Both the position numbers and the translations under genes were made by a program. The notes beneath the pieces are model-generated. The model had not been told where the DNA came from, made no database searches, and saw only the letters and a program-made list of their open reading frames with translations. Source: Balanoglossus misakiensis (lineage: Eukaryota; Hemichordata). From it: a stretch of 64,000 nt of DNA. Shown piece by piece: positions 50,001-62,100 of the stretch (its first letter is position 1; every line of letters starts with the position of its first letter). The stretch spans positions 1,302,001 through 1,366,000 of the forward strand of contig CM082596.2 in NCBI GenBank assembly GCA_040954595.2, in the 5' to 3' direction.

Positions 50001-53000
50001 TCTCTCATGACTCATTCATTTTGTCTTGTGACCAACTTTTCGTGAGTTTTTAACTTTAAGACAGTCTTTGCTTACAAGGATCTTTTGTATATTTCACAGG
50101 GAAAAGTTCATACCACTGTAATCTACAAGAGTTACAAGAGGACTCTAACCTCGAAACGTTTAATTCACTATGCTCATAACACACCCATATAAGGGCTCAA
50201 ACTAGGGTGTAATGGGTCAACGAAAATAGCTGTTCGAGGAAACGCGTAACCAACATGCATGACAGAGCATGGGGTTTTATCACCTCGATACAGACCCACA
50301 TAAGGTGACACTTGGTTGAAGTTACTCATGAGGTATTTTCATTGCCTGAACATACTGAATGTGTTTAACTAAATGCGGCATGACATGGACACGAAGACTG
50401 GAAATGTTAAGTTGCTAAGCAACCATCATTATACAGAAGTTTCCAAAACACTGAAACTTTTCAAAACAGGATTTGCTCTGTTTGGTCTGATGACTGGTCT
50501 ACAAATCTTTTTAACCTTTCTGGTTTCTTGATGAATCAAATCTGGCAGCCTGGGTTTTCTAATGAATTACAAGCATACCGAAAGTAAATATTAGGAATTT
50601 GGCTTTTTTGTGGGATTTTAGAACAATGTGATGCGCACATCACCAGTGGAACATCTGCAGGCAACCGTAACACTTCCTCATTCTGAAGACTACTTGACCC
50701 AAACCACTTGAAGAACATCTCGGGGTCAGTCGTTGCTTAGATACACACATAATGCAAACACTGACGCTGACCTATGCATGTGCTCATCTATGTGAAAATG
50801 TTTCTACCGATATTACGCGACTTGGTACACGTCTTTTTGTTGTACAACACTGGAGCAGTGTGTCACTGTGCGTGTGTGACAGTTTATGCCAGAGATGAGT
50901 CAAATACGCCTGTGGTTACCACAGAAACGAAACAGTTCAAAGTTCGACAGCAAAATCAGATATTTGATGCAATCTGCCTTCAAGAATAATTCTTGAAGGT
51001 ACCTGTACATCTTATTGTGCTCAAAATATAGTGTGTTCCACACCTATGTACGCATGCACAAATTTGTGTGGTATGCTTGATTTGGGTGTGGACAAAATTA
51101 CAACTGGTAAAGGTGATCTTATCTTAGTTAGGTACAAAGTCACAATGTATCCTTGTTCAGGTACAAAAGTCGTACTAGTATCTGGGTATTGGGGATGTTG
51201 AGTTAATCATTATTTAAACCACTTGCCAATAAACTAATCATAATCAAGTCGCTTTACAACTCACAAAATAGTCACCACAACTTTCAAGTATCTCATCTAG
51301 GATTTATTTTTATTTTCACAATTCCATGTGATTCATAATCTAGATGAGATTACATAGTTATCTACTAAATGTCATCACTTAAACTATAGAATGACATATC
51401 AAACTTAAATTATTTTTAAAACTGCCCATGTCATTCATGAAAATGCTACTGTACACCAGAATGCAGAACATTTCATATGATCCTTTATTAAATTTTGAAC
51501 CAACTAGTTCCTCATCTTATTATCAATCTGTCCATCTGCAAAAAAAGGTCAACTTAGGTCAATTATTGGTATACATATCTATCACAAACTGCAGTACCTG
51601 CCATAATACAGACTACTACTGTTTGTGCCAATTTGGCCTTTCCTTTATTAATTTTACAAATCCAACTGTCACATTAGAGTCAGTAACAGAACAATTATTG
51701 TATTCCTCCTGTTTTAATAAACTACCAGCTGTCATGGAGCTTGACATATTAACTAACATTCACTGACACTAATGACAGCCCACAAAACACACTGCAATAT
51801 TACCATTGTTTGAATCTCCTTGCATAAAATGCATGGTAATTCGCGTGAACATCAATACTTCAGTAGTACGGAGACTGTGAGTGTTGCGTATATTTGGTAT
51901 CTAGTGACACTTCAGAAGGAAGTATCTAGAAATGAACTGATGTAAGATTTACAAGCTTCCTCAGGAGATATATGAGCTATCTCTGAAATTATTCAAATAG
52001 AGTCGAAACCAACCAACGCCTCTTAGAGGTCAGGATGATCACTAGTAATATCTCTGTAGTATTACCAGCTAGTTACACATTGACAGTGCAGGTGTCTTTA
52101 TCTGTTCGTCACAGATAATCCACCTGCACATCTCTTCTATACACATACACCAGGAAGTACTTGCAATATTACATCCACTGTTCACAAAAAGGCGCTGTCA
52201 TTTTGGAACAAACTCAACATCCATTGTGGCTTCTAAGCAAATGTCAGTCATCCTGTTTCAAAAAATATATTTATTTTTCTAACTCTTTATACATCACACT
52301 TCAGTTCAAACCCATCATATTCAATTTCATGGTACAGAAATGGGCGAGGTTAATAAAAGTGTCACCTTTTAAATGTATATCACTGAACAGTTTCCCATTC
52401 TTATTATACATAATCATGAGTACATAGAAAATCGATTTTGACAGCTTTTTATTAATGAGATAAAACCATGAGGGTCCAAATAGAATACATCTGTATTGCT
52501 GGCAAACATGTTTATGGGACTATTATGACAATTATGACTATAACTTCTGACAAGGGAGACAAGGTAGATTTTACAAGTGTCCAATTTAGCATTGTGGAAC
52601 CAGATACTTATATCATATAAGTATTATAAAAAAATAACAGGGTGTGCCACTCTATGTTAGGATTTAGAGCAACGAATGCAGTTTAATGCCGAGTGGTTAT
52701 AAAACAGTATGTATTGTAACATGCGCATTTCACTTGTCTATTTCGCACTAAGACAGAGTTCTATTGTCCGTTTTCCATTACAAAAGAACCAGAATGACAA
52801 TGTGACAACCCTGAACTAAAGAATAATGAGAATAATATTACTGTTTTACTAACTTTATAATACATCCGTGCTAGCACCAACATCCTTAATAAAGGCAATA
52901 TGATACCTTCAGTGTTTACATTTTGCAGAAATAATTTTGATGACTAATAACTTACAGTATGCATGTGGATTATCTGATATGTAAACAAACTCCTATATGG

Positions 53001-54405
53001 GGGTGGCAGGAGTAGGTGGTTACTTGGGCATGGAAGTCTTTTTTTTTCAACTTTCACCACATTTAAGTTCAGGTCATGTGAGGTAGAAAAAGAGCTTCTA
53101 AATGGGTCAATGGTCATTGAACTGACTCTTTTATGGATGGTGATTTGGTTCAGTGGTTTATAATTGTGCACTATTTGTCTTGTCTAAGCAATTTTGCTGA
53201 AGGCCCTGGTTCAAGTCCACATACACACAATACATAAAGTATTACATGTATGTCAGTAATCTTGTGAGGGTGGGGCAATGTCATAACAAATAAATGAACA
53301 ATGTTGAATTTCACAATTTGTGTTATGTGGTGAAATATAGCCTGTCTATATTTCATTTGTGAGCTGCTCTTGTGAGCTGCGTTGGGGGGCAATGACCCGT
53401 CACAGATGTGGAATGAGGTCCCTAGGAATTGGTCGTGAGGCCTTGCATCCGGACTGTTCGGAGAAATATGAGATGTCAGAATACGGGGAAACACGTTCAA
53501 GAAGTCCATACATGGCAAATAGGGGTTAGACACAGAGACGCAGGTCGACAACCAACAGTCAACACTGGTTCTACTGTCTCACATTTTGCACTGGGGCTAT
53601 GTTGCAAACACTATGTTTTAATATCTACATATTAGTTAGCAAAAACGCCCACTCTGTGCAAAGAAATGTGTCAGACAGCCCGAGCACTTGCTAATACAGT
53701 GGACCTCACAGCCTTGCATATTTGGAATGCCTAGGCTGCTTTTGCGACCGTCACTTGTCCAGGCCACTTCTTGTATTTCAAGAAGTTGAACTTTGCCATG
53801 ATATTCCAGTTCAGAGCACAGTCATTATGTCTGGGTGAAACGTTTTGGTAAAATTGTATACCCATAGTGTTGAACAGGATATATGCGATCACTGCAAATT
53901 GTGTACAGAGTTCACAAGTGATCATTCGCGAAACTTGCTCAGAGCTTTGCCCATTTTAGGTAATGGACACCCCGATGAAATGGGTCATTTCAATGTTGGT
54001 TGGCCGTAGGTAGATCCACAGGACCAAGTTACGTGGCCAATCAGACTAAACGACCAAAAGTTGCAGACGACGGCACAAAAGTGTAAACAATCACATCAAT
54101 TGACACTTCTGTCCCCTTTCTAACGACTGGCAAAGGCAAAATCTACATAACATGCGTTATTTTTGACCAACCACGAACAGGAAGTACAATATCGAACCAC
54201 CTGTAAGTAAATGAAATGATGTCCACAAACAGACCATCAGAGGTCGATGTGTCCCGAGTCGGTGTACTATTCAATTAACGCAATCTATATGCGCCTAACA
54301 GTGGCATTAACACTCGCGACAACTTCATTTTCACTGAATTCGATAATGACAGATAGACAATAGAAACAAAAATCTTGAATAAAATTAACACATTTGGAAA
54401 TACCT

Positions 54406-54612
54406 TAAGTTTTCTTCAGCGGCACGTACAGCAGGGGTCACCTCTGAATGGCTGACTGAGATCGGAACACACACCCTTCGAACCTGTAGTCCTATCACTC
54501 ACATCTGTATCCATCCGCACATTTTTTTCTTCGCTTTTCAACCAACTGCTTGATCGCACACGCCGAAGGGCCCTTCCAAATGGGTTTTAACAACTTTCTA
54601 TTTATATATATC
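54406..54612 (-). promoter_or_regulatory. Possible distal promoter and first exon of villin
   Basis: On the minus strand TATATATAAATA (about 54599-54612) is a good TATA box. About 200 bases downstream a donor (ACTTAAG/GTATTT at 54406) could splice to the villin acceptor at 44847, giving a first intron of 9.6 kb. Villin is the only minus-strand gene it could plausibly serve nearby, but no transcript evidence is available. Confidence 0.3.
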
Positions 54613-55057
54613 ATAAAAAACTACAACCTATTCCATTTTGCGAGAAAAAATGTTGACCAATTAAGTGGTCGGATGTATCGGTTGTGTCCTGTGCAGTAAT
54701 GCGGTCCTGCAACCAGCAGCCACGCCCAGCAGTTTACACACCTTACACTGCACTGCTTGGTATTTTCATTCACACCCACACAAACGCTTCAATATTTCAT
54801 TTTTAGAGATTCATCAACTTGAAGGTGGGGCATTGGGGTCAATTCTCATCGATGGTAACTCTGAAATGGGGAAAAAAGTCCAGCTCGATGGTGTATTGTA
54901 ACTTTTAACACCGTCTTGCACGAATCAACTTTTGAAAATAAGTCTCATTGCCCTGGCAACTACAGGAATGTCTAAAAGTCATGGTGTCAACTAATTCATG
55001 AAGTTATATTATAAACTGAACAGAAATTTAGGTGTGGTAATAACGCTACGCCCGCGC

Positions 55058-55096
55058 ACAGAGAGAGTTAGAGAGAGAAAGAAAGAGAGAGAGAGA
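55058..55096 (+). repeat. (GA)n-rich simple repeat
   Basis: Purine tract of GAGA units with AAAG interruptions, about 40 bases. Confidence 0.8.
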
Positions 55097-57410
55097 CGTC
55101 GACTGGGCATCCTTTTTCGCAAAACTTACTCCCACTTTTTTTTCTACAATATCTCCATACAATGCTGAGTTGATGTCACAGATGCTCCCTATTGTAATAC
55201 AAAGATGTTATACAATGCATACGATTGTGTATTGTGATCTTGGCTTTGCCCTGGTGCACATCCATTCATTAGTTCAATGTCAACGCGCATGGTCACTACC
55301 AGTCGCTTTAGCTTTTGTTGACAATGGAATCTATAGGCATACATTATGATATCTATGCTAACAATTTTAATCCATTAGTCGCGTACACGCATTTATTTTA
55401 TCTGTTTGTTGGCTATCCATCAAGAAGACGCCCACTGTCCATTATTTTTGGCCATCCTTCGTCTTTTTCTTTCCATGACGTTTAACTTCGTTCTTTTCTT
55501 TCATCCTGAATGGTCGGTCCATTTAATGACCCGTTTCGCATGTAACAATGCATTAGCTGTATACAGCTATTGTTTGGTTTTGTGGTTTTTAACTTCAACA
55601 CTCCGACAGCAGCCAAGCTTCACAGAAACCTTGAGGCATAGTCAGTAGCCTTTAAATGGTCCGGTTGAGGGCACACACCATTGAATCAGAAGATAAAAGT
55701 TGCCGCAGCTGACGAGATGAGGGATGTGAGAGAGTCTGAAATGTCATCGGTCATTGCTGGATTTATTTCTGCACAGTATCACTATCCTGGGATCTTTAGT
55801 CAGATAACTGATGCTATTGACATAGGTGGTAATGAGAGGTCACTTGTTATCTACATCATGTCGTCGACAGCTGCCTTTTTTTCTTCATCCGAAATATGTT
55901 CACAGTCAGTAGACTTGGAGTCAGTCAATGTTTACGGAAGACTGACATTTTTGCAGTATACAAACTTCATTTATTCTGAAATCGTCATTACAAAATTGTC
56001 ACGACGAGGTCCAAACAGCAGCATTGTCTCAGAATTAAGGCAAATATAAGATCAAAAGAGCCAAAGTTTGATCTATAGTTTATCCAGAAGCATGGTAATC
56101 AGATTATGCGCATCAGATTGTCAAAATTGAAACTTTCTAGGTTTTAAATGTTACATTATCTAACCCTATGTTACCTTAGCAACCAACCACAAGCGCGTAA
56201 TCTATAGTGCTTACTTTTGACACTGACTTAGCTTCAACTGTCCGTTGAGGGCGCTTTGTTACATCCACCCAACCCTCATTGAAACAATGAAAGTCAAAGA
56301 CACTTTACCAGTAATTACAATACAACAGGGGTTTGTCATTAGATCTAAGAATGGGAAACTATCCCTCCAAGACCCTGTCTAAACCCCTGTTCGGTAAAGT
56401 AACTGTTACTACATCTACACAACAAAAACCTGACTACATCTACAATTCTCTAAATGCCATCATCCCATATTTGTCTTCGTGTATAACCATGTATTAAAAA
56501 TCCAAGTTATATTTACACTTTATAATGAATCTTTTTTTATCCTACACTACCCCATCACCATGTGTCAAGTCGTATCTGAGCATTGCTGGTACAGTACCCC
56601 CTCCCCCACCCACCCCTCAAAGAGGCTTAGGGAGAGGTTGACACACTTCAACTCCTGTTGATAGAAGCGACTACACTCATCCACCATCAAATATTAGGTT
56701 TCGTTACAATGATAATTTACAGGAAAAATCATCAATATTTCAAGAAATATTGCTTCTTGGCCCAGGGCTTGTAACAGAGTGATGATGCTGAATTGCAAAG
56801 ATGATTTGCCACAAAGCAGCGAATGAAGATGACTCCACCGTAAGCATTTCAAGCATGACACAACAAATGGTGAAGCAGCCACACTGACTTTAGCAGCAAC
56901 ACTTTTTCTGGACTTGATCTCATTTGGTGAGAGGCGGTGATCCACAACCACCTCTGAAAACAGATTTCCACTTTCCAAATGTGCCATGATTAGAATCAGA
57001 AAAATGAAAACTCAGGAGAAGTACTATATTAAAGTGTTTACAATAGACATACATGTACTGGATTGTCAAAAATTGGCATTTTATTACTTTTTTTTTCTGC
57101 CAAAATTTTATAAGGGTCAGCGCTGTTACTGAAATCACATAACTCTGTACAATAGGTAATCAATTTATATACTGACTGAACAGCCATCTTTCCTTGGACA
57201 TTATACAAAAGACTAAGCACAGAGTTCTTTGATTTTTGCTGCAAATTGATGAAATCAACAGATTATCCTGGAAATACACTGCCGTATGGAAATAATTGTA
57301 ACATATTTTTGAAAACTTGCTGTGCACAGTAAAGGCAGTGAAACTACTTGGTGGAAAAGGATTGGGTTTGTGGTGTGAGTTTTCACAGGAATTGGATGAA
57401 AACATTTGAA

Positions 57411-57546
57411 TACTGCCCTCACAGGTTGATCCTGGGGTTCCTACTTTCTCTTTCTGTATATGAATTCTGTGTACTGCCCTCACAGGCTGATCCTGGGGTT
57501 CCTACTTTCTGTAATGAATACTGTGTACTGCCCTCACAGGCTGAAA
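57411..57546 (+). repeat. Short minisatellite, about 2.3 units of 54-61 bases
   Basis: The segment TACTGCCCTCACAGGNTGA begins at 57411, 57472 and 57526. The first two copies continue with TCCTGGGGTTCCTACTTTCT. Unit 1 is longer than unit 2 by an internal insertion, and unit 3 is truncated after CTGA. Confidence 0.85.
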
Positions 57547-58245
57547 GCAGCTAGTCTTACCCACCAGTATTAGCCATGGATGATATCTTGAAGCAAAGCG
57601 TAATTTTACAGGACTTTTACAATGCATGATGAAAGCACACAGATAACAGAATAGCCAGCATGAACAAAACATGAAAGAAAAGCAAATGTATCAACACTAT
57701 CTGTACCTCTGAGCCTCACAGAATAACAGCACTTGTTGTTTGGGATTTATACTAAGACCTGAGACCCAGCATGGGTTGTAGAATTTCAACTTCTTGCTTT
57801 AGTGCTAAACTTTGCCTAATAAAAGTAGAGGTGGGACAATTTGTAACACTATCCAAAGTATCAAACAAACTATCCTGTTCCCAAATCCCATCAGAATTAT
57901 ACAAAAAACGATTTATAATACAAAAAAAACTTCTTGTGATACCATACTTCGCATGAAAACATTTCATACAATAAAATTTTACATCATAATTACGTTATGA
58001 GAGTCACTGACCAATCAAAGACTGACAGTATTTCCAAATTTAAGAATGTAAACTTGATTGGTTAAAATAGGTCACATGCTATGATTAATTCCATATATGG
58101 AAATACTGCCTAACCAATAAGACATCACCTGACAAAAATGTTAGCAATGGTGAGCATACTTGTAAAACTCTTTGAGTAAGGCAAATAAGCATTAATATAC
58201 ACATATAATGATTCAATCTTTTTTTGTTCAAAATTCAAATATCAC

Positions 58246-58573
58246 CTTTCAAAGACAAGTACCATCTGCTGTTACTGTGGTAACAGTCATTAAGTTTATG
58301 CTTCAACAGACCAACGTATATGGCTATTTCTGCAACCACTGAAAAGTCTTCAGTTTGTGCCATTGATTCTCTCAGTTTCTGTATCTCAATCTGACAACAA
58401 CAACAACAACAGGTTGTAACTGAATGTTTTCTTCCAATGTCTTGTCTTAGCAAGTCTCTGGACAGATCCATTACCATGGTAACAAACTGGTCAAATATAA
58501 GGCAGTAGTGAATTTTATGCAATCGTCCTTCCTCCTTTGAAACCAGCATTGGTCCGTAAAGTCCATGGAATAT
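58246..58573 (-). CDS. Unassigned open frame or exon candidate downstream of MAP3K
   Basis: On the minus strand a 328-base segment is open between a plausible acceptor (ATGTGCACCAG at 58574) and a good donor (GAAAG/GTGATA at 58246). It encodes about 109 residues with protein-like composition (HKIHYCLIFDQFV, LLRQDIGRKHS, FSVVAEIAIYVGLL) and a run of six Cys from a TGT repeat. No family recognised. It begins under 200 bases after the MAP3K stop, so it may simply be MAP3K 3' UTR. Confidence 0.22.
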
Positions 58574-58759
58574 CTGGTGCACATCAGTAATCGAACAGCA
58601 ATGTCATGTACGATGCAAACTCAAATTATTCCATCGTTGTGAGCTTTCAAAAATCCTGCAGCATTATACATCTATAGGCCACCACCATCCAGTATTTGAA
58701 TCCACGGAAAAACACTTAGTTCATCCGGTAGAGGGAAAAATTCATTCTGTGTGTTGTGT

Positions 58760-59164
58760 TCATTCTGTGAGTAAAGACTCTGTCACAAAAGGGTGTCTCA
58801 ACAACTCTTCAGCACTAAGTCTGACTTGTGGATTCTTGTTAAAAATGCGGATGAGGAAATCTTTTGCTTCTTTCGATACTGTTTGTGGTAGCTCTGGTAT
58901 TGTTTGTTGCGTTGCTATCTTGAAGATGGCCGCCATCGCTTCATATTCTGCCCAGGGAGGGTTCTTTGTGAACATTTCTACAACTGTACAACCAATACTC
59001 CTGCAGAAATAATAATAAGTAAGCATTTACTGAAGAACACAAGGAATCTGTACACAGCCATGGATTTCTAGGCCATATGACATGTTGTCCCACAACGACA
59101 TGACAGACAGACCTATATCATCATCAGCATCAGCATCATCATCATCATCATCATCACCACCACC

Positions 59165-59198
<34 letters not shown>

Positions 59199-62100
59199 TG
59201 GTCGTCGTAAACACCCACATGAACTTTCCTATCACAAACACAGACAAACATCACTCACCACACATCTGCCTTCCTTCCATAACCCTCTCCATTAATGACC
59301 TCAGGACTCATCCAATAAGGGGTGCCGGTCACTGATTTCATTCCATTCAACGTACAAATTGTCTGCAATCTCTTGGAGGCACCAAAGTCTGCTAGTTTCA
59401 CATTCCCAACTGCATCTCGTAAAATGTTTGCACCTGAAGCAGAAAATTCAAACTAGTTCATAAGAGAGTCCAATGGCATTGGTCAAACAAAGCAAGTCAC
59501 CATGATCAATTATTCCAAACTGTCACAAAAAGTTTATGCCAGTACAGTCATTTTCCCTTCCTACGATAAAACAACAATCACAGAGTAACCCATTAAATAA
59601 GTGTATGGTAGGTTGCTGAGCAAACTCCAAATCCAAAGCACTAAAGAAGATTGCCAGATTTCTATTAATGCTCTGAATTACACAACTCACCTTTGATATC
59701 CCTGTGTACAATGTGATTGGCATGAAGATACGCAGCACCCTCTAGAATCTGTTTGGTGTACTTCCTCGTAACACCTTCTGTTAGAGCACCGTAATTCTTA
59801 AGTTCATCTTTAACAGACCCCTGCATCAACAAGAAAGTCATGTTACTATAGAGACTGTTTGCATTCCAACGCAACTGAAATTCAAAGTTAAAGTCAGCTA
59901 ACAAAGATGTCACACACGTTAGTAACACAAGCTGGAGGTCAAATCCATGGCAGAACAATCTACAGCACCAAGGCATATAACCAGGAAGTGACATCAGATG
60001 GTTTGAAAAGAGTTATCTCGCCCTGCTCCACAGGTTATACCCACTAACGAACACCAAACTTACCCCTGGCATCAACTCCATAAATATACACAATGTCTTC
60101 TCATCCTCTCCACATCCAAAATACTGCACTATCCTTTCATGTTGTAGGTTTTTTAACAATTCTATTTCAACTTTTAATGCTTTTACTTCCTACGAAATAA
60201 CCATAAAAAACAAAGTTTAAAACAGAGAAACAAAGACCAAACGAAAATGTCATCAGGATTTTTCAAAACCAGAAAAAATGCATACAGTACATATCTACTG
60301 TGATGTAATGAAATACAAAGTTGTACTTTGTAGAGGGCACCATACCTTTCTGGCCTCTGAGTTGTCTTTCTCCAGTAGGACTGTTTTAACGGCTAACTCT
60401 CTGCCAGTGTCCGCATCGTAACAGATGTACACTTGGCCGAATGCACCTTGACCCATCAGACGACCTCGTCTCCAGTTGATGGGTGCCCGAGGAGCTGGAA
60501 TCAAAGAAAGAAAAATAACAATAAAGTGAAGTAATAAACATGGTATATGTCCTCTGAACAGAATCTCAAATGAGATGATATCTCAGCTCCAAGAAACACT
60601 CCACATTTACATGACACAGACTAAGATGAATATACTCACACTTGGCATTTTCTTTAAGGCTGAGATCTTGCAACGTTCTCATGGCGAGTTGTAGATCGCT
60701 ATTCCTGCGTTCCATCTTATCTAAGGAATCAATGTCAAGGCCAATGCCACTACTACTGCTGCTCTTACTGAGTGATCCACTTCCATGTGGACTGAATGGA
60801 TCCCTTCGTAATGCTGTGGGACTTGGCGCCTGATGGTGATGACGTGTTGGGAAGGTTCTCCTTCCTGCAAATGGGCAAAGAAAGAGATGTATTGGTTAAG
60901 CATGACTGATTGATTGATTGGTTGGCTGGCTAAATGACTGCCTACCTACCTACCTACCTACCTACCTACCTACCTACCTACCTACCTACCTACCTACCTG
61001 CCTGCCTGCCTGCCTGACTGACTGACTGACTGACTGACTGACTGACTGGTTGGTTGGTTGGTTGGTTGGTAAGTAGGTAGGTATGTAGGTTGGTTGATGG
61101 TTGGCTGCCAGGAAGACTGGCTGACAGTGTCCAACTTTGCCATAGGCAACAATAGCATTAGACCAAACCAAAGTGGTGAAAGGGTTTATACCCTGTCAGT
61201 GCTATGCTCTCTCAATTCTCAATTTAATCTCTTGTCGAATGATATTTCTAGTTAATGACTTACCATCAGTATAGTCTCTGATATATTGTTTGCCGCTGTG
61301 CCTTTTTGGGTAGGTACCACCTTTGGCCATCTCTCCGTTGTATGTAAACTCAGTATTCACTTCATCGTAACTGTTACACTTGGCTCGGAATGTTCGTCCA
61401 CCAACACTACAGGAAGGGAAATAAGGAGAATGATCACAAAAGTTGCTTGAATGACCAAATAAGTAATTGACTGATCGACTGTGGCAACATCAATGGTAAG
61501 TGACATTAGAATAAAAGGTCATCTATTGGAACCCAGAACAGACATGGTAAGGAAACTTACCTTCCAAGTGATCTGCTCCTGTAAGCACTATCTACAGACT
61601 GTTGACTACTGGCATCATAATAATGATCAGTCTGCAAAAAAATGACATATCAATATCATTAATATCTTTTCCATTATTTTTCATACAAATTTGTACTTTA
61701 TCTGTTTTCCATTGTAGCAATTAACATTGTTTCAGTTTTAAGACAAGGCCTCAATCATGCAGACTTCTCTATACACATGGACAAAGACAGACACATACAT
61801 ACACACCCAGACTCACAGGCACATACAGCCATACACACAGACACACTTACATCCACATCTTCTTCTGGAATAAACCTTCCTCCTCCTCCGCAATCAAACG
61901 ACCCACTATGCGGCAAATCCTCGCTGTCCGGAGTGATTCCAGGCGGAGGGGAATGTGACTGCCGGGATTGCTGAGGGGGAGCTGAGTGTCGCTTCACTCC
62001 TTCTAATCCCGTGGCTGGAATATCTTGAGGCACTGAATGTGAGCGGTATGGAATGGCTTTGCTGTTGTTGTTGCTGATCTGAAAATTTAACACATGCATA

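Larger units (their letters stand above)
44847..54405. other. Long non-coding stretch upstream of villin coding exons
   Basis: About 9.6 kb with no recognisable coding exon. It is AT-rich, with scattered frames of under 115 codons that show no domain. It is probably a 5' intron and regulatory region of villin. It contains a 22-base perfect palindrome at 45547-45568. Confidence 0.5.
54613..58759. other. Region between villin 5' end and MAP3K 3' end; no recognised gene
   Basis: No family was recognised. It holds the MAP3K 3' UTR at its right end, a GA-rich tract at 55058-55096, a minisatellite at 57411-57546 and several domain-free open frames, of which 55681-56049 (plus, 122 codons), 56694-56987 (minus, 97 codons) and 58246-58573 (minus) are the longest. 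Confidence 0.45.

Noticed and set aside
53400-53760. Possible Tc1/mariner-like transposase fragment (RTVRRN..., RRDAGRQP-like residues)
   Set aside because: The resemblance is a few residues only, no DDE motif or inverted repeats found.
55681-56049. 122-codon plus-strand open frame
   Set aside because: Starts with Met but shows no known domain, no promoter or poly(A) context; kept only as a mention in the region note.
59027-59254. Frame encoding runs of Asp and Gly in the MAP3K region
   Set aside because: It is translation of the CAT/CAC microsatellite, not a protein.
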